Assembly (NCBI GenBank): GCA_037039685.1
Contig: JAWNGF010000010.1
Coordinates: 62,001-126,000, forward strand
Length of the DNA: 64,000 nucleotides
DNA from: Ceratobasidium sp. AG-K
Taxonomy: Eukaryota; Basidiomycota; Agaricomycetes; Cantharellales; Ceratobasidiaceae
Direction: 5' to 3'
In this document: piece after piece, positions 22,347-31,734 of the stretch
Numbering within the stretch: position 1 is the first letter of the stretch
Layout of the letters: every line of letters begins with the position of its first letter
Notes under the pieces: generated by a model
Told to the model about the DNA's origin: nothing
The model's database searches: none
Seen by the model: only the letters and a program-made list of their open reading frames with translations
Translations under genes and position numbers: made by a program

Positions 22347-23831
22347 TCAGCAATTGCGTGTCCCGTTTCTCCACATTTGATGCAGAGGTTGTTTTCCTTG
22401 CGGTGTGTTTTCTCAGCCTTCGGGACGAGATCTCCCTTCACTTGTTTGGAAGGTTGGGATCCCTTGGCCTTGTCTTCCTTCTTCCCCTTGCTTTGCAGAT
22501 TGGTGAGCTTCTGGATTTCTTTGGCTTGAAGGGCAATATCGATCCATCCTTCTAGGTCCCTCTGCACAGCGGTCCTTCTATCCCTGAGTTCTTCGCGGAC
22601 AAGTTCTGCTTTGATGAGTCTGCTCAGTCCTTGCCTAAAATGCGCGATCAGGGCAGCGTCGTTCCAATCGAGTTCTTGTGCAAGAAGTCGGAATTCAGAA
22701 ACATATTCGCCTACGGTCTTGTTTTGATAGAGGCGTTGGATCCCTTGTTCTGCTTGGATTTTCTTGCTAGGGTCGCTCCATTGCTTCTCGTAGGCGTTTT
22801 GGAAAGCTTCCCATGATTCCAGCCAAGGATGGTTTTCCCTGTCGTTGTATCGATTAAGAGCAGGTTGTGCCCAATTTCCTGCTGTGCCTTCTGCCATGTT
22901 CATAAGGGTGGCGACGATCCAATGTTCTTCAGTGTCATATTGATTTGAGTTCAGACGGAAAAATGCTTTCATTCTTGCAAGGAATGTTTCGGCGGCCATT
23001 CCTCTCGTTCCTTCAAATGCTTTGGGCATCTTGATACGTGGGCCTGATCCATTCCCGTTTCCACTCTGTCCTGTTTGGATGACGAGGGTTCTTCCTTCAT
23101 CCCTGATCTGGTACCCTGATTGTCCTTGCACTTCAAATGAGGGCGATCTTCTTCCTTGGGGTGAAATGTTTCTCCTATGTGGAGGAGGTTCCCTAGGATT
23201 TGGGACTTCTATGGAAGTTTGCCTGGATTCCTCGCGTCTGTGATCCGATTCTACTTGGGCATTGGCTCCAATTTGTTCAAGAAGATCAAACGTTTCTTGT
23301 CCCCCTGTCCGGATTTCCCTAAGTTGATTGGTTTGATCTTGGAATCCTTCCGCAACTTCTTCGTCGATTTGTCCTAGGGCAAGGGTGATATTTCTCATTC
23401 CCTCAGCCATTCTGCCCATGGTTTCTTCCATCCTGTTGATACGACCTAATTAATTTTGCAGGTTCTGAGTAATCAGCTGGTTTTGAGCCGCCAATTGTTG
23501 GTTGATATACTCAAAGTTCTCTACAGATCGTTCAAATATTTGTTCGATCCTTTGTTGTGCGCGATCAACGTTTTGGAGACGCTCGTAGAAGGTGTTGACT
23601 CCATCTTTGGTTCTGGATGCAATGTGCTCAATCCGCTGCATCATGTTGTTGCTTTCCTGTTGCTGGAGATCCCATCTTCTTTCCAGTCCCTCGATGCGGA
23701 GCGCCTGTACTGCATTTTCTTGTTGATATTGGACTTGCAGAGTATTGAAAATCCTTTCCAATGTTTGTACCGCAGGTCCATTGGCGTTTTCAATAATGAT
23801 TTCCCTTCTCAATCTTTCGTCTTCGGAGATG
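22229..23831 (-). pseudogene. gag: Gag, C-terminal part, element C1
   Basis: Continues from 31070 (minus) across the B3 insertion. The pieces join in frame to 735 codons. A Gln-rich coiled coil (IEHIASRTKDGVN...) is followed by TAA at 23452-23450, then the gag core (FLARMKAFFRLNSNQY) and knuckle CIKCGETGHAIADC. Ends 118 nt inside pol. Confidence 0.9.
22310..22316 (-). promoter_or_regulatory. Candidate -1 frameshift heptamer of C1 (G GGA AAG)
   Basis: On the minus strand the gag codons read aaG GGA AAG; the -1 frame is pol and is open here. This differs by one base from the family A and B heptamer. Pol is already open upstream in this overlap, so the exact slip position is not forced by the sequence. 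Confidence 0.4.
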
Positions 23832-23836
23832 GTTTC

Positions 23837-24293
23837 TGTCGTGAGCTAGCTCACTCCATCGGACTCGCCCGTGTTCTCGCCCGCCTGTTCCGCTCTTGTT
23901 GTTACGTTCCCCATTTCCGTCTGCCGCGTTGCCACCTTCTTGTGGTTTGTCTGTTACATTGTGTAACGCGGCTGTGCTTGCTACGAGTCATGTCTGTTCA
24001 TACAGCATGACTCACATGGACACTCCTGACTGGCTGTTATGTATGACTCGTGTGGCTGCGCCTTGTATGACTCGGCTACTTTCTGAATATATATAGAGGA
24101 CCGACAAGCCTGGTAACCCCAGCTTGTTTTGTCTCGTCAAAACATCCCCTCTGAGTGACACTTAGAACCACCCCTACCCTCAAGAGCCTACAGACGCTTA
24201 AGTGTGTTGCGGTTCAAGAGGTCACTTAGGTCTTAGTGCCGTCCACTCTCCATCGCGGCTTGTCTCATAGCCACCAAGAAGAAGCTTACGACA
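23837..24293 (+). repeat. 5' LTR of B3 (457 bp)
   Basis: Starts TGTCGTGAGCTAG and ends CTTACGACA. U3 contains the palindrome GTTACATTGTGTAAC and several TGACTC/GAGTCA motifs, including ATGACTCAC. Confidence 0.97.
24088..24132 (+). promoter_or_regulatory. TATA box and self-primer sequence of B3 5' LTR
   Basis: TATATATA (24088-24095) is followed 33 nt downstream by AGCTTGTTTTGT (24121-24132), the exact reverse complement of the 12-nt primer-binding site at 24296-24307. If transcription starts at 24121, the transcript's 5' end can anneal to its own primer site, as known for Tf1. The start site is inferred. Confidence 0.7.
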
Positions 24294-24295
24294 TT

Positions 24296-24307
24296 ACAAA
24301 ACAAGCT
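24296..24307 (+). promoter_or_regulatory. Primer-binding site of B3 (self-priming type)
   Basis: acaaaacaagct, separated from the LTR end by tt. Perfect 12-nt complement of the R region. No tRNA 3'-end match (for example to initiator tRNA) was recognised. Confidence 0.7.
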
Positions 24308-24323
24308 TAACAAACACACAAAC

Positions 24324-26324
24324 ATGTCTGTTCAAGAAGATGGAGGGTCACGCCCCTCATCCGCGATATCAACAAGAAGAGGACCCAGTCGGGCAGCAAG
24401 ACCCACAGGATCTCTTAACGAGCAAGATATCGCACAAACTCAAGCAGGAGGGCCTGCCCGATCACGCCCCCAAAGTCAAGCATCAATGCCGGGAGCTTTC
24501 GGCATTCCTGACATGACAACGGTACAAGAGGAAGAACCCACTATCACAAATAGAGAACCAGGAGATCTCACAAATGACCCTACTCCAGCTGTAATCCGTA
24601 TTCCAACTGCAACTCCAGGGCCATCACGTCCCTTGTGGTCATTAGGAACTAGAAGACAATTCTTTTCCCCCCAACCCGAAGCTTATGGAGGCGTATCGCT
24701 TGTTCCCATTAGACCCCCTCCTACACCACACGTTCCCAATGTCCCTACGGTCCCTCAAATTGGAGGAACTATCACCAATGCAGGACCAATTCCTGCAACC
24801 TCTCAGCCAGCTACACCAGCGATTCCAGCACCACCATACATCCCGCAAGGTTACTCCGAGCAATCAGCCCCGGTACAACAAAGCGCCGGTGACCCAGGAA
24901 GCTCAAGTTCAAGTTCCAGCTCTAGCGGCAGAACTATAATCAACAATTTAGATGCCCTAGACAACCTTCTAGAAGGAAGACACAACGCTACCCTTAGGGT
25001 TATAGACGGAATGAGAGTCACTATAGATCGAAGGCTTAGTGGCCTAGAACAGGTTACACAGGTTCTAGCAAACAACCAGCAAATCTTTAACAACTCCATC
25101 AATACCCTCCAAGGAACCCTGACGGACATTCTGAACTCAGCAAGAAATGGCGAACATAACTCCTTTCTAGTCGGTCAAGACGTAACCCGTCTTCGAAATG
25201 AAGTTACCAACACCCAAGGACTAGTGAATAATGTGCGCGAAGAACTCAACACTACCAGGCAAGCACAACTGGAATGGAATGAGGCAGTAACACAAGGACT
25301 AGAAACCTTACGACAGGAAGGAGCCTCCTTCACTACCAAAATCACGGAAGTTCAGGAAGCTATCAACAACATGCAAGAGGAAATGGACGAAACATCCCTG
25401 CATGGGATCCCCTCTAGGCGATCAAATTCTTCACCACATCCAGATGCGGAATCTACCAGGATCGACGAATTAGAATTAAGAATCCAATGGCTGACCGAAA
25501 ACCCAAACACTGGTAGTGGACCACGTCGTCCCAAGGTGACTCGTCCAGAAGCCTTCGACGGAAAGAAAGGGGAAGGTGCCGAAATGTTCATCACACAAAT
25601 GGAGAGCTACTTTGTACGCCTAGGCGATCAATACTCTTCCAACGAAGAAAGGATTCGCGAAGCTCTAGCAAACTTCAAATCCGACAACAAAGCTGCCACT
25701 CACTGGGCACAAGTACTCCTACGATCACTTAACCAAGGGGAAAATAACCAGAACCTCGCCTCATGGGAAAATTTCAAGGCACACTTCATGGAACAGTTCA
25801 GCGACCCTAACAAAAAGGCTAAAGCCGAATCGGACATCCGAAAATGCAAACAGAACAATTCAGTAGCAAACTATGCGTCGGAATTCCGTTACTTATTGGT
25901 TGACGTCAACTGGGGACAAGAAGCTCTAATCAACCAATTCAAGGAAGGACTGAAGCCTGAAGTAAAGACCGAACTAGCTCGTTTTGAACTTACCCTGATC
26001 AATGAAGATGGGACAGAGCGAGAACTTTCCCTTGACAGGTGGATTTCAATCGCAATCTCTATTGATCAGAAATTGCAACAAATCAAGACCTCTACAGGAA
26101 AGAAAGCAGCCCAACCAACCGCTAGCGGTCAATCCTCTACAAAGCGTCTACCCGACGAAGTATACAAAGCAAGGATAGCAAGCAACCGCTGCTTGAAGTG
26201 CGGACAGGAAGGACACCGCTCATTTAAATGCCCGTCCAAGGAATGGATAACAACGGAACCCAGCGTTAAAGGAAGAGAGGCAACAATTATTGAAGACTCG
26301 GGAAAAGGAGAGGTCTCCCTCTAA
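24324..26324 (+). CDS. gag: Gag, element B3 (666 aa, intact)
   Basis: ATG at 24324 is the first after the primer-binding site. The N-terminal 190 residues are low-complexity, rich in P/S/G/R (RRGPSRAARP) and probably disordered. A serine run and a coiled coil of about 200 residues follow. Then the gag core (MFITQMESYFVRLGDQYSS) and the CCHC knuckle C623, C626, H631, C636. It should form the particle shell and bind RNA. TAA at 26322-26324; the -1 pol frame opens just before. An unusually long Gag compared with family A (450 aa). Confidence 0.95.
   Translation: MSVQEDGGSRPSSAISTRRGPSRAARPTGSLNEQDIAQTQAGGPARSRPQSQASMPGAFGIPDMTTVQEEEPTITNREPGDLTNDPTPAVIRIPTATPGPSRPLWSLGTRRQFFSPQPEAYGGVSLVPIRPPPTPHVPNVPTVPQIGGTITNAGPIPATSQPATPAIPAPPYIPQGYSEQSAPVQQSAGDPGSSSSSSSSSGRTIINNLDALDNLLEGRHNATLRVIDGMRVTIDRRLSGLEQVTQVLANNQQIFNNSINTLQGTLTDILNSARNGEHNSFLVGQDVTRLRNEVTNTQGLVNNVREELNTTRQAQLEWNEAVTQGLETLRQEGASFTTKITEVQEAINNMQEEMDETSLHGIPSRRSNSSPHPDAESTRIDELELRIQWLTENPNTGSGPRRPKVTRPEAFDGKKGEGAEMFITQMESYFVRLGDQYSSNEERIREALANFKSDNKAATHWAQVLLRSLNQGENNQNLASWENFKAHFMEQFSDPNKKAKAESDIRKCKQNNSVANYASEFRYLLVDVNWGQEALINQFKEGLKPEVKTELARFELTLINEDGTERELSLDRWISIAISIDQKLQQIKTSTGKKAAQPTASGQSSTKRLPDEVYKARIASNRCLKCGQEGHRSFKCPSKEWITTEPSVKGREATIIEDSGKGEVSL
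26300..26306 (+). promoter_or_regulatory. Candidate -1 frameshift heptamer of B3 (G GGA AAA)
   Basis: Gag codons tcG GGA AAA GGA. The -1 frame has a TGA at 26291-26293 and is open from 26294 on, so any slip must occur within the last 30 nt of gag; this heptamer lies there. Pol has no nearby ATG in this copy, which favours a frameshift. Equivalent sites: 11759, 34247, 39690, 52563 and, on the minus strand, 58975-58969. Confidence 0.65.
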
Positions 26325-26326
26325 CT

Positions 26327-29300
26327 GTGTGTGGAGAGACCAAAAAACCGGCAACGGAAACAATGTACTTTAGAGCGACAAATGAATCCACCATTGTTTA
26401 CGCAAACGTTGCCGGAATCACAGAACCTATCCCAACCCTCATCGACTCTGGAGCATCAAAAAACTTCTTGGACATCTCGTGGGCTCGATCCAACAACATT
26501 CCGCTCATTGAACTGTCCACTCCTAGAAAAGTAATTGGCATCCAGGGGAAGGAACTCTCTCACCAAATACGTTTCAAAGCTAAGCTGGAACTAGAGGTAG
26601 AGGGAAGAACCTTCAAACAAGTCTTCTTCGCTATGCCTACTGGAGAAACTAAACTCATCCTAGGATTGGAATGGTTAGAAGAATCAAACCCTGTAATTGA
26701 TTGGAAAACGAGGCACATATCATGGCGGACAGAACCCATTCAAGCAAGAACGGCCTCAATAGACGACCTGCCCGAAGAATTCAAGGAATTTGCCGACGTC
26801 TTCAGCGAAGAAAAATTCAAGAGAATCCCGGATCATCGTCCATACGACTGCGCCATCGACTTCAAGGAAGGAGCTGAACTTCCGAAACCGGCCAGACCTA
26901 TCCCACTCTCTCCAGCAGAGTCAATTGCACTAAGAGAATACTTGGATGAAGAAATTGCAGCGGGAAAAATCCGACCAAGCAAATCACCCATTGCCTCACC
27001 TTGCTTCTTTGTCAAAAAACCGATCGATCCCAAAAACCCAGGGGCAGTACGCCAACTACGACTCATTCAAGATCTCAGAGGAGTTAACGCCATTACAAAG
27101 GACGACAGATTCCCAATGCCCCTAATGGAAGACCTCCTGGATAAAATCAAGGACGCAAAGATTTTCTCCAAAATCGATCTACGCATGGGTTTCAACAATA
27201 TCAGAATTAGAGAAGGCGACGAATGGAAGACAGCTTTCAGAACAAAAGAAGGACTATTCGAGTACGTCGTCATGCCTTTCGGACTGAAAAACGCGCCTGC
27301 CGTTTTCCAAAGATATATGAATCACATTTTCCATGATCTTATCGACGTATGCGTCATAGTATACATTGACGACATCCTAGTCTTCTCAAAGGACAGAAGC
27401 CAACATACCGTGGATGTCAGAAAAGTACTAAAGATCTTACTGGAGGAAAATCTTTTCGCAAAGCTTCCAAAATGCGAATTCTTTGTCACCAAATTGACAT
27501 ATACTGGACTAGGAATCAGCGATTCGGGCATCTCTATGGAGGAAGAAAAGGTCAAGGCAATAAAGGAATGGAAGGAACCAAAAACGGTCAAGCAAGTTCA
27601 GGCATTCCTAGGATTCGCAAATTTCTACAGAAGATTTGTACCGAATTTCAGCCGATTGGCAAAACCCCTGACAACCTTAACACGAAAGGAGAACAAATGG
27701 GAATGGGGAAACGATCAACAGGAAGCTTTTGAAGCCCTAAAAGCGGAAATCAGCAAGGAACCCACTCTACGCCATCCAAACCCGGACAAGCCTTTCTTCC
27801 TGGAAACAGACGCAAGTGGAGTAGCAATGGGAGCAATCCTGTCGCAAAGGCAAGACGATGGCTACTTGCACCCTATTGCTTATCTTTCAAAATCTTTCAA
27901 TGAAGCTCAACTCAACTACGACGTCCATGATAAAGAACTTATGGCTATCATAGAATCTTTAACACATTGGAGGCTTTATCTTGAAGGAACAAGAAACCCT
28001 ATCACTATCTACACCGATCATAGGAACCTACAATTCTGGAAGGAAGCAAGAACGTTCAACCGCCGACACGCAAGATGGCACCAATTACTTGCTTCCTATA
28101 ACTTTGACATCATATATCGCCCTGGAATCCTGTCATCAAAACCGGACCTGTTGTCAAGACGGTCAGACCATGAGGATATCCCGACGCCAGAACAAGTTAT
28201 GATATCTGTCGAAAGGTTCAAAGGATTCATGGGCCAAGTAGACACAAACATCATAGAGACTATCAAGGAGGCTCAGGAAACAGATGAAGGATTGGCACAA
28301 ATCAGAGAAATCTGCAAATCAAGGGAAACGTTACCAAAAGCCCTACAACACAGCGCAAAAGATTATGATTTCAACGAGGGACTATTATGGTTCAAGGGAA
28401 GGATCTACGTGCCAGAAGATAAGGAATCCAGACTGGCCATCATGCGTGTTCATCACGACTCAAAAATCGCAGGACATCAAGGACAGGCTAGAACATTGGA
28501 ACTCATATCAAGAAGATACTTCTGGCCAGGAATGAAGCAAAGCATAAACAGATATGTGGAATCCTGCGAAACCTGCCAACGGACAAAGGGATCGAAGTCA
28601 ATAGTCCCGATCAAGCCTTTGGAAATTCCGAAAGGACCATGGGAAGACATAGCGTTCGACTTCGTAGTGAAGTTACCAAAATCCAGAGAATCAGATAGCA
28701 TCTTAGTAGTGGTGGACCGGTTCTCAAGAATGGCGCACTTCATACCCTGCAAAGAATCTCACACAGCAAGCGACCTTGCAAATCTTTTTATCACAAATGT
28801 TTGGAAACTGCACGGTTTTCCAAAGAGCACAATCTCAGACCGAGGGACTACTTTCAATTCCAAACTTATGAAGGCCATTTACGAGAAAATTGGAACAAGC
28901 CCAGGCTTCAGTACTGCCTACCACCCCCAGACAGATGGAATAACGGAGAGAATCAATCAATGGATGGAAGGCTGGCTACGATTGTTTGTTAACTACCGGC
29001 AGGATGATTGGGCGGACTTATTACCGATTGCGGAGTTCAGCTATAATCTACAGAAGCATCGCGTAACAGGTAGTTCCCCTTTCGAAATTGTCTACGGGAG
29101 GGAACCACTGTGGAACATCTCAGCAGAAGAATCGGCGGTTCCAGAAGCAAACAACATCACAGGAAAATGGCGCAAAATCCACGACGAAGCAATTGCATCA
29201 ATGGAAACCCAAAGGCTCCCAGAAGAAGAGCCAAAGAACGAGTATCAAGAAGGAGATCTAGTATGGCTGCTGGGAAAAAACATTCAAACAAAAAGACTGT

Positions 29301-30103
29301 CGAAGAAACTGGATAACAAAAAGCACGGGCCATTTGTTGTGAAACGAAGAATAGGGTCACACGCTTGTGAGCTCGATTTGCCGGCAACAATGAGGGTGCA
29401 CCCTGTTTTCCACATCGACTTGCTCAGCCCTTACAAAGAAGACACAGAGTTCAGCCGAAACCAACCCCGACCACCGCCGATCATAACAGAAGAAGGGGAA
29501 GAAGAATATGAAGTAGAAAAGATTCTGGACTGGAAGGAGACAAAGGATGGTCTTTTCTACAGGGTCAGATGGAAGGGCTATGGGAGTGAAGAAGACACAG
29601 AACAAAGGGCGGAAGATTTTGGTCACCTATCAAAGATCATCAAGGACCTTCTACGGCGACACCCCGAAGCTCCCACGCCATCTAACTACGCTCCAGGAAA
29701 GATAAAAGGGAGGGAGGGAACGACCGGTAGAGATATCTGCAAAACTTGCTACTACTCCAAGAAACACTCCCAACTCTACGCTTTAAATCTTTTTTGCCCC
29801 CTACAATGCCTGCCGCCACCCGCTCCACCATCGTCAACAACCTCACTCGCGTCCTCGAAGGACCTGCCTTTGCCACGGCAAGGATCCTTGACTCAGGAGC
29901 CGCCCTCTACGTCTTCAAGAGGTCGCAACAAAGCTCGGGAAGAATGCACTTCAGGGCCTCAGACGACGTCCTCCACTCAGACCTGGGGGAATTCCAGTGG
30001 GTCGGAAAAAAATGGCCAACACGCATGCAGCTCCTACGAAAGGACATATTCGTGTGCCGGGGATGCGCCGCATTCCAGGTCTCGGAGGTTGTTCTCCTCT
30101 TGA
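26327..30103 (+). CDS. pol: Pol polyprotein (PR-RT-RNaseH-IN-chromodomain), element B3
   Basis: 1258 residues counted from a GTG codon; probably made as Gag-Pol, since the first in-frame ATG lies 13 codons in. Protease LIDSGAS (D40); RT YIDD (346-349); RNase H ETDASG (D495); integrase zinc motif H709 to C747/C750; catalytic D778, D838, E874 (DD35E); chromodomain from about 1060 (EYEVEKILDWKET...YRVRWKGY). The chromodomain's third aromatic position is replaced by DTEQRAEDF. The frame overlaps ORF3 by 298 nt, and the P/S-rich tail there is probably a passenger of that overlap. Confidence 0.96.
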   Translation: MCGETKKPATETMYFRATNESTIVYANVAGITEPIPTLIDSGASKNFLDISWARSNNIPLIELSTPRKVIGIQGKELSHQIRFKAKLELEVEGRTFKQVFFAMPTGETKLILGLEWLEESNPVIDWKTRHISWRTEPIQARTASIDDLPEEFKEFADVFSEEKFKRIPDHRPYDCAIDFKEGAELPKPARPIPLSPAESIALREYLDEEIAAGKIRPSKSPIASPCFFVKKPIDPKNPGAVRQLRLIQDLRGVNAITKDDRFPMPLMEDLLDKIKDAKIFSKIDLRMGFNNIRIREGDEWKTAFRTKEGLFEYVVMPFGLKNAPAVFQRYMNHIFHDLIDVCVIVYIDDILVFSKDRSQHTVDVRKVLKILLEENLFAKLPKCEFFVTKLTYTGLGISDSGISMEEEKVKAIKEWKEPKTVKQVQAFLGFANFYRRFVPNFSRLAKPLTTLTRKENKWEWGNDQQEAFEALKAEISKEPTLRHPNPDKPFFLETDASGVAMGAILSQRQDDGYLHPIAYLSKSFNEAQLNYDVHDKELMAIIESLTHWRLYLEGTRNPITIYTDHRNLQFWKEARTFNRRHARWHQLLASYNFDIIYRPGILSSKPDLLSRRSDHEDIPTPEQVMISVERFKGFMGQVDTNIIETIKEAQETDEGLAQIREICKSRETLPKALQHSAKDYDFNEGLLWFKGRIYVPEDKESRLAIMRVHHDSKIAGHQGQARTLELISRRYFWPGMKQSINRYVESCETCQRTKGSKSIVPIKPLEIPKGPWEDIAFDFVVKLPKSRESDSILVVVDRFSRMAHFIPCKESHTASDLANLFITNVWKLHGFPKSTISDRGTTFNSKLMKAIYEKIGTSPGFSTAYHPQTDGITERINQWMEGWLRLFVNYRQDDWADLLPIAEFSYNLQKHRVTGSSPFEIVYGREPLWNISAEESAVPEANNITGKWRKIHDEAIASMETQRLPEEEPKNEYQEGDLVWLLGKNIQTKRLSKKLDNKKHGPFVVKRRIGSHACELDLPATMRVHPVFHIDLLSPYKEDTEFSRNQPRPPPIITEEGEEEYEVEKILDWKETKDGLFYRVRWKGYGSEEDTEQRAEDFGHLSKIIKDLLRRHPEAPTPSNYAPGKIKGREGTTGRDICKTCYYSKKHSQLYALNLFCPLQCLPPPAPPSSTTSLASSKDLPLPRQGSLTQEPPSTSSRGRNKAREECTSGPQTTSSTQTWGNSSGSEKNGQHACSSYERTYSCAGDAPHSRSRRLFSS

Positions 30104-30570
30104 CCCACATGCTTGGAGTGGTTGAATGGGGACAAGAAGGAGCGTACTCGAGCGAGTGGGTACCAGGATACGACGGAAGGCAGCCAACACTCCGACCTAG
30201 ATGGAACGATGCCTGGGACGCCAACTACGAAAAGGACCTGAGCGACTGGAGGATGGAGAGGGGCAGATACCAGAAGGAGAAGATCGAATGGGAGCCCTAC
30301 TGGTGGAGGAAAGAGGAGGCTGACGTGTCGGCATGGAAAGAGGCAGAGCCCGATGTGCGACAATGGGATGAGGAGTTTGTGAAGGCTCAGGAAAGGGTCT
30401 TGGACTGGTCCAAGGCGGACTGGACGAAGGAAGAGACTTGGGAAGAATGGGAGAAGTTCTCGGACAAACCGGGAAATACCGTCTTCAATCCTATCGACCT
30501 GACCTTGGAGGACGAGGAAGGGTTGGAGGAGTATATGCTGAAGAAGGGAAAGGACTGTGCAGTGCAGTAG
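29806..30570 (+). CDS. ORF3, unknown function, element B3 (254 aa, intact)
   Basis: Product not recognised. ATG at 29806 opens 254 codons in the -1 frame relative to pol. Residues 1-100: MPAATRSTIVNNL, then HSDLGEFQWVGKKW (57-70) and C-x-G-C (C84, C87; FVCRGCAAFQV). Residues 101-254 are acidic and Trp-rich (16 Trp in the protein, many in W-x-x/E/K repeats), ending in EDEEGLEEYMLKKGKDCAVQ. No signal peptide or membrane helix, so not envelope-like. Upstream the stretch tttaaatctttttt is conserved in all copies. Length 765 nt is identical in B1 (pieced), B2 and B5, and a divergent homologue is in C1. Possible roles (nucleic-acid or chromatin binding) are guesses. Confidence 0.85.
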   Translation: MPAATRSTIVNNLTRVLEGPAFATARILDSGAALYVFKRSQQSSGRMHFRASDDVLHSDLGEFQWVGKKWPTRMQLLRKDIFVCRGCAAFQVSEVVLLLTHMLGVVEWGQEGAYSSEWVPGYDGRQPTLRPRWNDAWDANYEKDLSDWRMERGRYQKEKIEWEPYWWRKEEADVSAWKEAEPDVRQWDEEFVKAQERVLDWSKADWTKEETWEEWEKFSDKPGNTVFNPIDLTLEDEEGLEEYMLKKGKDCAVQ

Positions 30571-30612
30571 GTCCGTTCAGGTCCCCCAAACGGACTCTTA
30601 AGGGGGGAGTAA

Positions 30613-31069
30613 TGTCGTGAGCTAGCTCACTCCATCGGACTCGCCCGTGTTCTCGCCCGCCTGTTCCCCTCTTGTTGTTACGTTCCCCGTTTCCGTCTGC
30701 CGCGTTGCCACCTTCTTGTGGTTTGTCTGTTACATTGTGTAACGCGGCTGTGCTTGCTACGAGTCATGTCTGTTCATACAGCATGACTCACATGGACACT
30801 CCTGACTGGCTGTTATGTATGACTCGTGTGGCTGCGCCTTGTATGACTCGGCTACTTTCTGAATATATATAGAGGACCGACAAGCCTGGTAACCCCAGCT
30901 TGTTTTGTCTCGTCAAAACATCCCCTCTGAGTGACACTTAGAACCACCCCTACCCTCAAGAGCCTACAGACGCTTAAGTGTGTTGCGGTTCAAGAGGTCA
31001 CTTAGGTCTTAGTGCCGTCCACTCTCCATCGCGGCTTGTCTCATAGCCACCAAGAAGAAGCTTACAACA
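30613..31069 (+). repeat. 3' LTR of B3 (457 bp)
   Basis: Follows a polypurine tract (aaggggggagtaa). Ends CTTACAACA, then gtttc. Differs from the 5' copy at three sites (two are CpG transitions). Confidence 0.97.
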
Positions 31070-31671
31070 GTTTCTATGCTCCTTTGTGATTCGAAGGTAG
31101 AGGGAACGCTTGCCACACTATGGCTTCTGGATGCTACCATCATCACTGGGACTATACCGGGAGTAGAAGGTGCCGGAGTAGCCTGTGGGAAAAAATTGCC
31201 TAAGTTTGGCATTTCGAGGGGTTGCCTAGGCCCAAGGAGTGCTGGTAGTGGTATCCGACCTGTTGGTGGTATTGATGGCCCTGGTGTTGCATTCCTTTTG
31301 CCAAATTGCGCCATTCCTGTTGGTCAAATGACCCTAATTGCCCGTGGGCTGGCTATTGTTCCTGGATCTCTTCGTAGAGTCATAGGTGGTGGCGTGTCGT
31401 TTGTGATTTCAATCACCCTGATGGTGGGGGATGTCGATTGTTCATTGGAATTGGTGGGTTCTTCCTGGGATGTTTTGACTATGTTGCTGATTCCTCCTGG
31501 GACGCTGGTAGATGGTGGCCTTGAGGCCCGGCTGTTGCTTCTAAGTGGTGCCATCCAGTCTCCAGCTCGTTCCCTGGATGTTCTTGGAGGGTTTGTTTGA
31601 ACCTCTACTATTCGTGGCTCAGGCTGAGTAGCCTGCCTGTTTGACACTGGGCTCGAGGGTCTTGAGTTCAT
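31070..31671 (-). pseudogene. gag: Gag, N-terminal part, element C1
   Basis: ATG at 31671 (MNSRPSSPVSNRQ) starts 63 nt inside the LTR. P/S/T-rich, probably disordered. TGA at 31326-31324 fits a CGA decay (RVI-stop-PTG). The frame reads into the B3 junction and resumes at 23831 with ISEDERLRRE. Confidence 0.88.
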
Positions 31672-31734
31672 TGTTGAGAAGTCACGTGACCTTGTTTTTC
31701 TCGTGGCTCAGCGGAAGTGGAGCTTGCTTCACAA

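Larger units (their letters stand above)
23837..31069 (+). mobile_element. B3: family B gypsy element, apparently full coding capacity, inserted in C1 gag
   Basis: Target duplication gtttc at 23832-23836 and 31070-31074. LTRs of 457 bp differ at three positions by eye. Gag, pol and ORF3 have no internal stop. This is the only copy in the window that looks autonomous. Length 7233 bp. Confidence 0.97.

Noticed and set aside
24296..24307. tRNA primer-binding site
   Set aside because: I could not match any LTR-adjacent site to a tRNA 3' end, while the self-complement is exact over 12 nt in A and B.
29806..30570. ORF3 as an envelope-like gene
   Set aside because: No signal peptide, membrane helix or furin-like site; acidic and Trp-rich soluble-type sequence.
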